The notes under the pieces were generated by a model. The model was not told the origin of the DNA. It saw only the letters and a program-made list of their open reading frames with translations, and searched no databases. A DNA stretch of 58,803 nt from Propionibacteriaceae bacterium. Its GTDB lineage: Bacteria; Actinomycetota; Actinomycetes; Propionibacteriales; Propionibacteriaceae. Numbering within the stretch: the first letter of the stretch is position 1; every line of letters starts with the position of its first letter. Where the stretch lies: contig JAPUEI010000033.1 in the NCBI GenBank assembly GCA_027492675.1, forward strand, positions 1-58,803. The letters are read 5' to 3'. The position numbers and the translations under genes are program-made. Below, piece after piece: positions 37,269-46,407 of the stretch.

Positions 37269-38228
37269 GTGGTCGAACGACGGTCACTCGCGGACGTGCT
37301 GGACGTCATGGGAAGGGTGCGGGGAGCCATCGAGGCGGTCATCGAGGGCAAGCGTGGCTCGATCGACATGGCCATGGTCGTTCTGCTCGCGGAAGGGCAC
37401 CTTCTGCTCGAGGACGTGCCCGGCGTCGGCAAGACGATGCTCGCCAAAGCGCTCGGGCGCTCCATCGACTGCACCGTGCGGCGCATCCAGTTCACCCCGG
37501 ACCTTCTGCCCAGCGACGTCACCGGCGTGTCGGTGTTCAACCAGCAGAGCACGGCCTTCGAGTTCAAGCCCGGCGGCATCTTCGCCAACATCGTCGTCGG
37601 CGACGAGATCAACCGGGCATCACCCAAGACGCAGTCGGCCATGCTCGAGTCCATGGAGGAGCGCCAGGTCACCGTCGACGGCGTCACCCACGTGCTCAGC
37701 GCCCCGTTCATGGTGATCGCGACGCAGAACCCCATCGAGATGGAGGGCACGTACCCACTGCCCGAGGCCCAGCGCGATCGCTTCATGGCGCGGATCGAGA
37801 TGGGCTACCCCACGGTCGCCGCCGAGATCGAGATGCTCGACACGCACGGGTCCTCCGACCCTCTGAGCGTGATGAAGCCGGTGACCGACGCGGCCACCAT
37901 CCAGGCGCTGATCGCCGCGGTGCGCGAGGTGTACGTGGCGCCGGCGGTGAAGAAGTACCTCATCGACGTCGTCTCGGCGACCCGCCAGAGCCGTGACCTC
38001 CGCCTCGGCGCCTCGCCGCGTGCGAGCCTCCAGCTGCTGAGGGCGAGCCGCGCGAAGGCGGCCCTGTCGGGTCGCGACTACGTGCTTCCCGATGACGTCG
38101 CCGACCTGGCCGTGGCCGTACTGGCGCATCGTGTTCTTCCGTCCACCGAGGCCCAGCTGGCCCGGCGGTCGGTCTCGGAGATCATCACGAAGGCGGTGCA
38201 GTCGGCCCCGGTCCCGGACAAGAGGTAG
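37269..38228 (+). CDS. moxR: MoxR-family AAA+ ATPase
   Basis: 319 residues: Walker A EDVPGVGKTMLA (about 49-60), Walker B IVVGDEINRASP, sensor 1 VIATQNPIE, and the MoxR C-terminal lid with ATRQSRDLRLGASPRA. MoxR ATPases act as chaperones for metal-dependent or von Willebrand-domain proteins and occur with DUF58 proteins. GTG 37269 has AGGAG six bases upstream. It starts an operon moxR-DUF58-transglutaminase, divergent from mraZ. Confidence 0.94.
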   Translation: MVERRSLADVLDVMGRVRGAIEAVIEGKRGSIDMAMVVLLAEGHLLLEDVPGVGKTMLAKALGRSIDCTVRRIQFTPDLLPSDVTGVSVFNQQSTAFEFKPGGIFANIVVGDEINRASPKTQSAMLESMEERQVTVDGVTHVLSAPFMVIATQNPIEMEGTYPLPEAQRDRFMARIEMGYPTVAAEIEMLDTHGSSDPLSVMKPVTDAATIQALIAAVREVYVAPAVKKYLIDVVSATRQSRDLRLGASPRASLQLLRASRAKAALSGRDYVLPDDVADLAVAVLAHRVLPSTEAQLARRSVSEIITKAVQSAPVPDKR

Positions 38229-38233
38229 GCAGC

Positions 38234-39502
38234 ATGCGCTACAACCCGTGGCTTCTGCTGACACTGCGAGGCAAGGTCTTCGCGGTCGTCGGGGTCGTGC
38301 TGCTGCTCGGCGGGATCCTGCTCGGCCAGCGCGACGTGCTGTGGTTCGGGCTGTTCCTGTTCCTGCTTCCCCTGGTCGCCGTGGTCGTGGTGGCGCGCAG
38401 CCGCTTGCGACTCACGTGTGAGCGGCGCATCAACCCGCCCGAAGCAGTGGTCGGTGAGCGGCTGTCCGGTGAGCTGATCGTGACGAAGTCCGGTCAGCTG
38501 CCGACGGGTCTGCTCCAGTTCGAGGACGAGGTGCCCCGCGGTCTCGGGCGCCCTCCACGATTCACCGTCCACCGGTTCGCCGGCGAGTGGCGCCGCGAGA
38601 TCACGTACCCGATGGCTGGCCTGATGCGGGGCCGGTTCCGTACAGGGCCGCTGACCGTACGGGCGACGGACCCGTTCCACCTGGTGAAGCTGGACAGACG
38701 GTTCAGCGCGACCACCGAGGTACAGATCACGCCTCGCGTGGTGCCCCTGCCGATGATGCGTACGGCCAGTGGTGGCGGCTCGACCGGCGACACCATGCCG
38801 CAGAAGGCCGGCGTCATCGGGGCCGACGACGTGCTGGTCCGGGAGTACCGTTCCGGCGACGACGTGCGGCGCATCCACTGGCGGACGACCGCCCGTCGCG
38901 GCGAGCTCTTCGTGCGTCGCGAGGAGCAGGCGTGGGACCCCACGGCCACGGTCATCCTCGACTCCCGCTCGGCCTCGCACGCGGGACGCGGGCGAGGCAG
39001 CTCGTTCGAGTGGGCCGTCTCGGCCGCGGCGTCGATCGCCCTCCACTTCGTGGACGCCGGCTTCCGGGTCGACCTGTTCGACGCGGGCGGCGCGATGGTC
39101 ACCGGCGAGCGCGGGGCGCAGGCCACGGTCACCCGCCAGCAGATCATCGACGCGATGACCGACGTCACGCTGTCTCCACGAGCGACCCTCAACCGTACGG
39201 TCGAGCACGCGGCCCTCACCCAACGCGGCCAGCTCATGGTGGCCGTGCTCGGTCGCATGACGCCCGGTGACGTCGAGGTCGTGCTCGGCGCCCAGCGCAA
39301 CCGCGCGCGGTGCTTCGCGTTCGTGGTCGACGCCGACACGTTCACCTCACGCAGCGAGCGCAGCACCCCCGAGCAGTACGACGATCATCGAGCGGCCCTC
39401 GACCGGCTGCGCAGTGCCGGCTGGCGCGTCATCGAGGTCGAAGCGGGCACGGAGGTCGTGGACGCATGGACGAACCTCGACCGGGTCGGAGAGTACGTCT
39501 GA
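38234..39502 (+). CDS. DUF58-domain membrane protein
   Basis: 422 residues with two adjacent N-terminal membrane helices (about 13-55), a beta-rich region with RRFSATTEVQITPRVVPLP, and the DUF58 motif EYRSGDDVRRIHWRTTARRGEL (about 198-219, quoted in part here: YRSGDDVRRIHW), then a von Willebrand-like C-terminal half. DUF58 proteins are consistent MoxR partners; function is not known. Start ATG 38234, five bases after moxR. Its stop and the next start share one base (TGATG). Confidence 0.9.
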   Translation: MRYNPWLLLTLRGKVFAVVGVVLLLGGILLGQRDVLWFGLFLFLLPLVAVVVVARSRLRLTCERRINPPEAVVGERLSGELIVTKSGQLPTGLLQFEDEVPRGLGRPPRFTVHRFAGEWRREITYPMAGLMRGRFRTGPLTVRATDPFHLVKLDRRFSATTEVQITPRVVPLPMMRTASGGGSTGDTMPQKAGVIGADDVLVREYRSGDDVRRIHWRTTARRGELFVRREEQAWDPTATVILDSRSASHAGRGRGSSFEWAVSAAASIALHFVDAGFRVDLFDAGGAMVTGERGAQATVTRQQIIDAMTDVTLSPRATLNRTVEHAALTQRGQLMVAVLGRMTPGDVEVVLGAQRNRARCFAFVVDADTFTSRSERSTPEQYDDHRAALDRLRSAGWRVIEVEAGTEVVDAWTNLDRVGEYV

Positions 39503-41820
39503 TGCGCACCACTGACAGGATCTGGCTCGCCGTCACCCTCGCCGGCGCGATCGGCGCGTTCACGCTGCTGCCGCTCACGAGCGACCCCGGCTACCTCTAC
39601 CCGGCCTGGCTGATGGTCGCCCTGCTCGGTGCGGTGGCCGTCATCGGTGACCGCCTGCGGCTCGCCAAGCCGGTCGTGAACGCGATCCAGCTGCTGCTGG
39701 CCACGGCTCTGGCCATCTCGCTGGCCATCGGACCGGGCCCGTCGACGGTCCCCTGGTTCGGACGGCTGGTGCCACTGCTGCGCGACGGCTACGACCACAT
39801 CCGTACGGAGTCAGCCCCCATGTCGCCCAATCCCGGGGCGCGGATCATCCTCATGCTCATCGTGGTGGTGCTGTTCTACGTGGCCGGCATCATCGCCGAC
39901 ACGCTCGAGAAGCCGGCCTGGACGCTCGCTCCCCTGCTCACGCTGTACCTCATCCCCGCGATCGCGCTGCGTACGGACGTCAACCCGGTGTCCTTCGTCG
40001 TCGTGGTGGTCGGCTACCTCGCGATCCTGTTCGCCGATGGCCTGAACAGCGACCGCCGCTGGACGCGCAACCTCAGCCACGACAGCGCGAGCCAGGTCAA
40101 GGGCTCCCGCGGCATCTGGCGTCTGGGCGCGGTCGTCGCCACACCCGCGCTGGTCGGCGCGATCGTGCTCGGCCTGCTGCTGCCGACACTGTCGCCGACG
40201 TTCCTCACGTCGCTGCGGCCGAACGGGTCCGGGCCGATCGAGATGGTGGACCCGCAACTCGACCTGCGGAAGAACCTCGAACAGGGCACGAACCGTCAGG
40301 TCCTCTCGTACACGACGAGCAAGCCGACCGGCGTCTACCTCCGGCTGGCGACGCTGCCCGTGCTCACCGCCGAGGGCTGGGCGCAGTCGCAGGTGACGCT
40401 GAAGCAGGGAGCGCTGGGCGCCGTGCCCGGCCTCGCCACGATGCCTGCCGGCGGCTCACGGGTGACGAAGGTGCAGATCGACGATCTGCGGTCCATGTAC
40501 CTGCCCGTGCCGTACGCGCCGCGCGCACAGAACGCGTCCGGCGAGTGGTCGTACGATCCCGCCTCGCTCATGGTCATCGCGACCGGCAGCAACCGGGGGC
40601 GGGCGACGGAGGGACTGACGTACACGGTCGAGAGCTGGGACGTGGAGCCTGATGGCGCAGCCCTGTCCGCCGCGGCGGTCGGCATCCCCGACGGCCAGAC
40701 GATGACCCGGGACGTCTCCCCCGACGTGCCCACGTCGATCATCAACCTCACCAAGCAGTTGACCGACGGCATCCCGGAGCCGGCGCTGCGCGCGGCGGCC
40801 ATCCAGGCGTACCTGCGCTCGTCACAGTTCTCGTACTCGGTCCAGGGCGCCAACGGCCAATCGAGCTTCACCGCGCTGGCGGACTTCCTGTTCACGTCGA
40901 AGACCGGCTACTGCGTGCAGTTCGCGGCGGCGATGGCCCTGATGTCGCGCATCGCCGGGATCCCGTCGCGCGTCGCCATCGGCTTCCTGCCCGGCACGAA
41001 GTCCGGCGACACCTGGCTGGTCACCAGCCACGACATGCACGCCTGGCCCGAGCTGTACTTCGAGGGTCAGGGCTGGGTCCGGTTCGAGCCGACCCCGTCG
41101 GTCGCCGTACCGCCGTCGTGGACCGTGGTGGCGCCGAACCAGCCCTCCACGTCCACGAGCGCGGTCGCCGAGCCGAGCATCAGCGTCTCCACGAAGCCGA
41201 GCGCGCAGCCGAGCGAGATCGACAAGGCGCCGGACACCCAGACGGCCGGCCAGGTGACGGCTGCCGCTCAGTGGCGGACGTGGCTGATGATCGGCGCCGT
41301 CGCTGTCGTAGTGCTGCTGCTCCTGCTGGCGCCGACCATTCTGCGACGCACCGTGCGCAGGTCGAGACTCGGCCCGGCCACCGATCCGTACGACGCGGCC
41401 GCCAACGCGTGGCTCGAGGTGCGCGACACCTGGATCGACGTCGGGCATCGATGGCCGCGAGGCACCCCGCGCCAGATCGCCGGGGTGCTTGAGGCCCGCA
41501 TCCCCGACGAGACGGTGAAGGACTCCCTCACCGGGGTCGTGACGGCGGTGGAGCGGTCGCGCTATGCCGAGGTGTACGACGACGTGGCCGATCTCCGTGT
41601 CCAGGTTGACGAGGTGCTGGCGGGGATCCACTCGTCCCGGCCGTGGTACCGCCGCATCGAACAGATCGTCCTGCCGCCGTCCCTGGTGTACAGAGCTCGG
41701 CTGTGGTGGCGGAAGGCGACCGCGCCGAAGCAGAGTCCCGCGCCGTCGCAGCCGCCTGTACGTGAGGCCACCGAGGGCGACGAGGCGTACAAGCGTCCGG
41801 TGGGCGCAGGCACGCGCTGA
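39502..41820 (+). CDS. Membrane-anchored transglutaminase-like protein (TgpA/DUF3488 type)
   Basis: 772 residues. About six N-terminal membrane segments (DUF3488 region, residues 8-225), a long outer domain with the transglutaminase-like core (catalytic Cys in TGYCVQFAAAMALMSR, His and Asp in HDMHAWPELYFEGQGWVRFE), a Thr/Ser/Pro linker, a further membrane helix (about 592-612) and a cytoplasmic C-terminal domain of the DUF4129 kind. This is the third gene of the moxR operon. The role is thought to be envelope-related; the substrate is unknown. Confidence 0.9.
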   Translation: MRTTDRIWLAVTLAGAIGAFTLLPLTSDPGYLYPAWLMVALLGAVAVIGDRLRLAKPVVNAIQLLLATALAISLAIGPGPSTVPWFGRLVPLLRDGYDHIRTESAPMSPNPGARIILMLIVVVLFYVAGIIADTLEKPAWTLAPLLTLYLIPAIALRTDVNPVSFVVVVVGYLAILFADGLNSDRRWTRNLSHDSASQVKGSRGIWRLGAVVATPALVGAIVLGLLLPTLSPTFLTSLRPNGSGPIEMVDPQLDLRKNLEQGTNRQVLSYTTSKPTGVYLRLATLPVLTAEGWAQSQVTLKQGALGAVPGLATMPAGGSRVTKVQIDDLRSMYLPVPYAPRAQNASGEWSYDPASLMVIATGSNRGRATEGLTYTVESWDVEPDGAALSAAAVGIPDGQTMTRDVSPDVPTSIINLTKQLTDGIPEPALRAAAIQAYLRSSQFSYSVQGANGQSSFTALADFLFTSKTGYCVQFAAAMALMSRIAGIPSRVAIGFLPGTKSGDTWLVTSHDMHAWPELYFEGQGWVRFEPTPSVAVPPSWTVVAPNQPSTSTSAVAEPSISVSTKPSAQPSEIDKAPDTQTAGQVTAAAQWRTWLMIGAVAVVVLLLLLAPTILRRTVRRSRLGPATDPYDAAANAWLEVRDTWIDVGHRWPRGTPRQIAGVLEARIPDETVKDSLTGVVTAVERSRYAEVYDDVADLRVQVDEVLAGIHSSRPWYRRIEQIVLPPSLVYRARLWWRKATAPKQSPAPSQPPVREATEGDEAYKRPVGAGTR

Positions 41821-41823
41821 CGC

Positions 41824-42921
41824 TCAGCCGAGCTCGGCCACGCTCTCGGCCAGCGCCCGGAGCAGGGCCGCGTTCTCCTCGACGGTGCCGACCGTCAGTC
41901 GCAGGCAACCGGTGAGCAGCGGATGCAGGCCGGCCACGTGCTTGACGAGCACGCCTCTCTGGACGAGTCCACCGAAGACGGCCGCGGAGTCGGCGACCCG
42001 GACCAGGATCATGTTCGCCTGGCTGGGGAAGACCTCCAGGCCAGGGATCTGCGTGAGCGCGCCGAGCAGCCGCTCACGTTCGGCGACGATGAGCTCCGCC
42101 TGCCTCGCGTACTCGTCGGCGTGATCGAGCGCGAACAACGCGGCCTCCGCGTCGAGCGAGCTGATGTTGTACGGAGGTGCGCACGCCTGGAGCCGTGAGA
42201 CGACGGCGGGCGGGCCCGCGAGGTAGCCGATGCGCGCGCCGGCGAGGCCGAACTTCGACAGCGTGCGAAGCACCAGGACATGGTCGTGGTCGACGAGCCG
42301 CGGCATCCAGGTGTCGCAGGAGAAGGGCTGGTACGCCTCGTCGATGACCACGAAACCGCCCTGCTCCCCCACGGCGGCGACGACCTGTGCGATCGCGTCG
42401 GGGTCGAAGAGGTTGGCTGTCGGGTTGTTCGGATGGGCGATGTACGTGAGGGCTGGCCGGGTCCGCTCGATCGCCGCCACCATGGCCGCGGCGTCCAGCG
42501 CGAAGTCGTCGGTGAGCGGGACGCCGGTGAAGGTGAGGCCGCGCAGGCTCGCGGACAGCTCGTACATCACGAAGCCCGGCACGGGCGCGAGCACCGAGGC
42601 ACCGGGCGCCGCGCACGCGGTCGAGAGGATGTCGATCAGCTCGTCGGATCCGTTGCCGAGCACCACGGCGCTGCCCGACGGAACCTCGAAATGCTCGGAC
42701 AGGCGTGCGGCGAGCTCGGCCTTTCCGATCGGGTAGCGGTTGACCGCCACCTGGCCCAGCCGGACGCCCAGCTCGCGCTGGAGGTGGTCGGGAAGCGTGT
42801 ACGGGTTCTCCATGGCGTCAAGCTTGATGAGCCCGGCGCTGGGCTGGATCGCATAGCCCGAGGCGCCGTGGAGGTCGGCGCGGACAGTGGAGCGGACGCG
42901 AGCGTCGAGTGGGAAGGGCAC
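41824..42921 (-). CDS. hisC: Histidinol-phosphate / aromatic aminotransferase (HisC-like)
   Basis: 365-residue fold type I PLP enzyme. Cofactor lysine is in RTLSKFGLAGARIGYLAG, with AHPNNPTANLF, DEAYQPFS and NGSDELID as further PLP contacts, and C-terminal RLTVGTVEENAAL (the Arg that binds the substrate carboxylate or phosphate). Isolated from the his operon, so it may equally serve aromatic amino acid transamination (Pat-like). Start ATG 42921. Convergent with the transglutaminase gene, three bases between stop codons. Confidence 0.85.
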   Translation of the reverse strand: MPFPLDARVRSTVRADLHGASGYAIQPSAGLIKLDAMENPYTLPDHLQRELGVRLGQVAVNRYPIGKAELAARLSEHFEVPSGSAVVLGNGSDELIDILSTACAAPGASVLAPVPGFVMYELSASLRGLTFTGVPLTDDFALDAAAMVAAIERTRPALTYIAHPNNPTANLFDPDAIAQVVAAVGEQGGFVVIDEAYQPFSCDTWMPRLVDHDHVLVLRTLSKFGLAGARIGYLAGPPAVVSRLQACAPPYNISSLDAEAALFALDHADEYARQAELIVAERERLLGALTQIPGLEVFPSQANMILVRVADSAAVFGGLVQRGVLVKHVAGLHPLLTGCLRLTVGTVEENAALLRALAESVAELG

Positions 42922-42951
42922 AAGATCACGCTAGTGGAGCGGGACCTGAGC

Positions 42952-43308
42952 TCACTCCGTGGTGTCGTCCTTGTGACGCCACTGGTCCTCGAGTCGTTGC
43001 AGGAAGTCCTGGGCATCGTGTGGGCGAGGAGGACGCGGGCCTGCGGCCTGGCTCCAAGAGGTCAGCGCGACGATGGTCGAACCCACCATGAGGATGAACC
43101 CGAGCACGCTGATGGACCAGTGAATGCTCATGCCTGCGATCAGGACACCGATGCCGGCGACGAAGCCGAGCCCTGCAAGCGTGGCGCGGCGGCGATGCAC
43201 CGCGCGCGGCGACGAGCCACGGAGCGTGCTGGCGAGCTTCGGGTCCTCCGCTGCGAGGGCGGCCTCCATCTGAGCGAGCAGTTCCTGCTCTTTCTCGGAA
43301 AGGGCCAT
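42952..43308 (-). CDS. DUF3040 membrane protein
   Basis: 118 residues: amphipathic N-terminus MALSEKEQELLAQMEAALAA, a basic stretch (SPRAVHRRRAT) and two close membrane helices (about 44-62 and 66-86), then a Pro/Arg-rich tail. This is the DUF3040 pattern of unknown function, restricted to actinobacteria and often near the dcw cluster. ATG 43308 preceded by AGGAGGTG with a five-base spacer, a near-perfect Shine-Dalgarno. Confidence 0.9.
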   Translation of the reverse strand: MALSEKEQELLAQMEAALAAEDPKLASTLRGSSPRAVHRRRATLAGLGFVAGIGVLIAGMSIHWSISVLGFILMVGSTIVALTSWSQAAGPRPPRPHDAQDFLQRLEDQWRHKDDTTE

Positions 43309-43466
43309 GGTCACCTCCTCATTGCGTGAACAGGCTCAGTCTAGGTCGCGGAACGGTCAAGCGGAACGGCTGACACCAGCCGGTTGGTGAACAGTCACGG
43401 CTCCGTGTCCCGGCGGGACCTGGGACACCGACGTACTCTTCATCGAGACACGACAAGGAGCCCGGC

Positions 43467-44558
43467 ATGAACGCACGTCTGCAGACACTCTCCGAGGCCG
43501 GAGTCTCGGTCTGGCTCGACGACCTTTCCCGGTCGCGGCTGACCAGCGGCAACCTCGAAGGGCTGATCCGCGACTACTCGGTGGTCGGCGTGACGACCAA
43601 CCCCACGATCTTCGCCGAGGCGATCTCTCACGGCGACGTGTACGGCGACCTGCTGAGCGCGCTCCGTACCGAGAAGATCCCTGTGGCAGAAGCGATCCGC
43701 AAGCTCACGACCGACGACGTCCGGGACGCGTGCGACGTCTTCGCCGAGACGTATCGGGCGACCGGCGGGGAGAACGGGCGGGTGTCGATCGAAGTCGAGC
43801 CGGGGCTCGCGCTGCAGACCGACGCGACGATCGCGCAGGCGCGTGAGCTCCACGAGCGGGTGGGCCGCGAGAACGTACTCATCAAGATCCCGGCCACGAA
43901 GCAGGGCCTGCCGGCGATCTCGGCGACCATCGCCGCGGGCATCAGCGTGAACGTCACGCTGATCTTCAGCGTGGAGCGCTACCTCGAGGTCATCGACGCC
44001 TACCTGTACGGGCTGGAGCAGGCCGCCGCCTCCGGCTTCGACCTGAGCCGCATCCATTCGGTGGCGTCGGTGTTCGTCTCGCGCATCGACACCGAGGTCG
44101 ACAAGCGGCTCGATGCGCTGGGCGGTGACGCGGTGGCATTGAAGGGGAAGGCCGCGATCGCGAACGCGCAGCTGGCGTACGCCGCGTACCAGACCGCCTT
44201 CACCGGTGAGCGGTTCGCGGCGCTGGAGTCGAAGGGCGCCCGTGCGCAGCGCGCGCTGTGGGCATCGACCGGCGTGAAGAACCCCGACTACCCGGACACC
44301 CTGTACGTGTCGAGCCTCGTCGCCCCGAACGTCGTGAACACGATGCCGGAGAAGACGCTGATGGCGTACGCGGACCACGGCGCGATCGGCGCCCCGGTCG
44401 TGGACACCGGCCTCGTGGCGGCGGAGACGATGCGGGCGCTCAGCGCGGCGGGTGTGGACATGTCCGATGTCTTCGTGACCCTGGAGAACGAGGGCGTCGA
44501 GAAGTTCGTGAAGTCCTGGGGTGACCTCGAGGCCACGGTGGAGAAGGCGCTGGCCTGA
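43467..44558 (+). CDS. tal: Transaldolase
   Basis: Pentose-phosphate enzyme that moves a dihydroxyacetone unit between sugar phosphates. 363 residues: [45 protein letters not shown] (Schiff-base lysine), [26 protein letters not shown] and [13 protein letters not shown] are signatures of the long transaldolase type. ATG 43467 with AAGGAG seven bases upstream. Downstream is the repeat island. Confidence 0.97.
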   Translation: MNARLQTLSEAGVSVWLDDLSRSRLTSGNLEGLIRDYSVVGVTTNPTIFAEAISHGDVYGDLLSALRTEKIPVAEAIRKLTTDDVRDACDVFAETYRATGGENGRVSIEVEPGLALQTDATIAQARELHERVGRENVLIKIPATKQGLPAISATIAAGISVNVTLIFSVERYLEVIDAYLYGLEQAAASGFDLSRIHSVASVFVSRIDTEVDKRLDALGGDAVALKGKAAIANAQLAYAAYQTAFTGERFAALESKGARAQRALWASTGVKNPDYPDTLYVSSLVAPNVVNTMPEKTLMAYADHGAIGAPVVDTGLVAAETMRALSAAGVDMSDVFVTLENEGVEKFVKSWGDLEATVEKALA

Positions 44559-44621
44559 CCCCTGTCCTCACCGCCGTCTCACGACAGCGCGCGTCTCGTC
44601 TCGTCCGCCCCGTCGCGTCCA

Positions 44622-44646
44622 GTCCCGTCCCGTCCCGTCCCGTCCC
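44622..44646. repeat. GTCCC pentanucleotide microsatellite
   Basis: Five perfect tandem GTCCC units directly before the first copy of the palindromic element; GTCCG/GTCTC degenerate versions extend it to the left. Confidence 0.9.
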
Positions 44647-44648
44647 GC

Positions 44649-44666
44649 CAGATGGTGCACGACACG
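44649..44666 (+). repeat. Palindromic element copy A (truncated)
   Basis: CAGATGGTGCACGACACG: only the left arm of the element, followed by unrelated CGTC-rich sequence. It is preceded by CCCGTCCCGC, the same flank as copy B, so A and B were once a tandem pair. Confidence 0.8.
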
Positions 44667-44694
44667 TCCCGTCGCGGCCGCCACCCCGTCCCGC

Positions 44695-44789
44695 CAGATA
44701 GTGCACGACACGCCCGGTCAGCGCGGCGTGTCGCGACACCAACTGCACTCCCAACCAGCAGGCGTCGGCGAGCCCCGATGCCCTTCACG
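44695..44789 (+). repeat. Palindromic element copy B, first 95-bp tandem unit
   Basis: CAGATA, then GTGCA-CGACACGCC (44701-44714), a ten-base loop, GGCGTGTCG (44725-44733), CGACACCAAC, TGCAC (44744-44748). The 9-bp arms are perfect complements, and GTGCA pairs with TGCAC around a ten-base bulge. The 12-base palindrome GTGTCGCGACAC (44728-44739) offers an alternative fold. A 41-base tail follows. Confidence 0.85.
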
Positions 44790-44885
44790 CAGATAGTGCA
44801 CGACACGCCCGGTCAGCGCGGCGTGTCGCGACACCAACTGCACTCCCAACCAAACAGGTGTCGGCGAGCCCCGATACCTCGCCCC
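44790..44885 (+). repeat. Palindromic element copy C, second tandem unit
   Basis: The 54-base core, CAGATA through TGCAC, is identical to copy B. The tail is similar with a few substitutions (GGTGTCGGCGAGCCCCGATA instead of the GGCG variant). Period 95 bases from B. Confidence 0.9.
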
Positions 44886-44939
44886 CAGATGGTGCACGAC
44901 ACGCCGGTTGAGACGGCGCGGCGCGACACGAACTGCACG
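44886..44939 (+). repeat. Palindromic element copy D (diverged)
   Basis: Same start (CAGATG) and end (AACTGCAC), but the 9-bp stem has two mismatches and the loop is nine bases, so it looks like an older decayed copy. It is 96 bases from C. Confidence 0.8.
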
Positions 44940-44984
44940 ACGCACGTACTCCGACTCCCTCGTTCGAGTTCCGACTCATAGGAA

Positions 44985-45038
44985 GTGCAGTTGATGCCGC
45001 GCCACGCCGGAGCGACCGGGCGTGTCGTGCACTATCTG
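44985..45038 (-). repeat. Palindromic element copy E (inverted)
   Basis: On the minus strand CAGATA-GTGCA-CGACACGCC, a ten-base loop, GGCGTGGCG, a ten-base bulge segment, TGCAC. One stem mismatch. It faces copy D across 46 bases of unrelated sequence. Confidence 0.85.
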
Positions 45039-45065
45039 AGCTTGCCGGGGCGGGGACCGAGGGAC

Positions 45066-45131
45066 GGGTACGTGGACGAAGGCAAGCGGGTACGTGGACG
45101 AAGGCGGGCGGGTGCCGGGACGAAGGCGAGC
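45066..45131. repeat. 22-nt tandem repeat, three copies
   Basis: Units start at 45066, 45088 and 45110 with consensus GGGTACGTGGACGAAGGC plus four variable bases; unit 3 has a few changes and a partial fourth unit follows. The array ends 22 bases before the dinB stop. Confidence 0.85.
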
Positions 45132-45153
45132 GGGTGAAGGCCCTGCCCGTACG

Positions 45154-46404
45154 TCACGCGTCTTGCAGGCCGGCCTGGGTGATCGTCGGTACATGCCGTG
45201 TCAGCGTCGCGCGCTGGACCGCGTGGGGGCCGAAGCGGACGATGGCGCGGTCCATCGCCTCTTCGGCCTCGCGCCAGCCACGGTCGGGGGTGTCGAGGGG
45301 GAACTGCTGGTACGCGGCGTCGCGGTCGACGAGGCCCTCGAGCCGCACGCTCACCTTGCGGATCCTCGCCCGCTGCAGCGCCAGGCCGTCGAACAGCCTG
45401 ACCACCGCGGCGTGGATCTCGCCGGTGACATCGGTGGGGCTCGGCAGCGTCACTGTACGTGTCAGGTCCGTGAAGTCGCTCAGCCGCAGCCCGAGCGTCA
45501 CCGTCCGGCCGACCATGCCGGCGGCCCTCACCCGGGACGCGGTGCGGTCGGCCATCCGGAGCAGCTCGACCCGTACCCTCGCCGGGTCGTCGGTGTCGCG
45601 CCCGAACGTCTCACCCGACCCGATGCTGCGCTCCCTGGTCGTGGTCGCGACGACCTTGCGCGTGTCGCGACCCCACGCGAGGTCGGCGAGCAGCGCGCCC
45701 TGATGAGGGCCGAACGCGCGTTGGAGGGTCGACTTCGGTACGTATGCGAGGTCGGCCACCGTCCGCAGCCCCAGCTGGTGGAGCTTGCCGGTCGTCGCCT
45801 CCCCCACGCCCCACAGCGCCTCGACCGGCAGCGGGTGCAGGAACGCGATGACGTCGTCGGGCTCCACGGCGCACAGCCCGTCGGGCTTCGCCTGCTTCGA
45901 CGCCAGTTTGGCGACGAACTTCGAGGGTCCGATGCCCACCGAGCACGCGATGCCCTGCTCGTCGGCGACCAGCGACCGCACGCGCTCGCCCACCTCGCGC
46001 GGCGTCGAGAACGTGGCCAGCGCCCCCGAGATGTCGCAGAACGCCTCGTCGATGCTGATCTGCTCGACGTGGGCCGAGACCGTCTCGAAGATCGCCACGA
46101 TGCCTTTGGAGACCTCGGTGTACGTGTCGAAGTCGGGCGAGATCGCGATCAGCTGCGGGCACAGGCGGCGCGCGGTGGTCGTCGGCATGCCGCTCTTCAC
46201 GCCGAATGAGCGCGCCTCGTACGTGCACGACAGCACCACCCCGCGCGTCGCCCCGCCGACGAACACCGGGAGGCCGACCAGGTCCGGACGCCGGCGCAGT
46301 TCGACCGAGGCGTAGAAGCAGTCCATGTCGACGTGCATGACGACGTGCCCGGCCGCCTGCGGCCCTTCGTACACACTCGTGCCCACACCCCACCCGAACG
46401 GCAC
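45154..46404 (-). CDS. dinB: DNA polymerase IV (Y-family, error-prone)
   Basis: 416 residues. Palm carboxylates are intact: MHVDMDCFYASVE (about 23-35) and SIDEAF, so unlike ImuB it should be catalytically active. GIGPSKFVAKLASKQAKPDG and the helix-hairpin-helix GVGEATTGKLHQLGL follow, then the little-finger domain. QQFPLD near the C-terminus resembles a beta-clamp-binding peptide. GTG 46404 lies three bases after the dnaE2 stop, so it is the last gene of the DUF6504-HEPN-dnaE2 operon. An internal GTG (VYEGPQAAGHV) is an alternative start. Confidence 0.93.
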   Translation of the reverse strand: MPFGWGVGTSVYEGPQAAGHVVMHVDMDCFYASVELRRRPDLVGLPVFVGGATRGVVLSCTYEARSFGVKSGMPTTTARRLCPQLIAISPDFDTYTEVSKGIVAIFETVSAHVEQISIDEAFCDISGALATFSTPREVGERVRSLVADEQGIACSVGIGPSKFVAKLASKQAKPDGLCAVEPDDVIAFLHPLPVEALWGVGEATTGKLHQLGLRTVADLAYVPKSTLQRAFGPHQGALLADLAWGRDTRKVVATTTRERSIGSGETFGRDTDDPARVRVELLRMADRTASRVRAAGMVGRTVTLGLRLSDFTDLTRTVTLPSPTDVTGEIHAAVVRLFDGLALQRARIRKVSVRLEGLVDRDAAYQQFPLDTPDRGWREAEEAMDRAIVRFGPHAVQRATLTRHVPTITQAGLQDA

Positions 46405-46407
46405 GGC

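Larger units (their letters stand above)
44559..45153. other. Gene-free repeat island between convergent tal and dinB
   Basis: 595 bases without a credible gene; short open frames here read through repeats. From left to right: a GTCCC microsatellite, a partial and then three direct copies of a palindromic element in a tandem array of about 95 bp, an inverted fifth copy, and a 22-nt tandem repeat abutting dinB. Lying between two convergent stop codons, it probably serves or tolerates bidirectional termination. Confidence 0.85.

Noticed and set aside
44652..44981. Open frames of 75-109 codons across the repeat island
   Set aside because: They exist only because the repeat unit lacks stops in some frames; no start signal, composition or homology supports them.
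44649..45038. CRISPR array
   Set aside because: The repeated part is nested palindromes with a conserved tail, not unique spacers between short identical repeats, one copy is inverted, and no cas gene is present.
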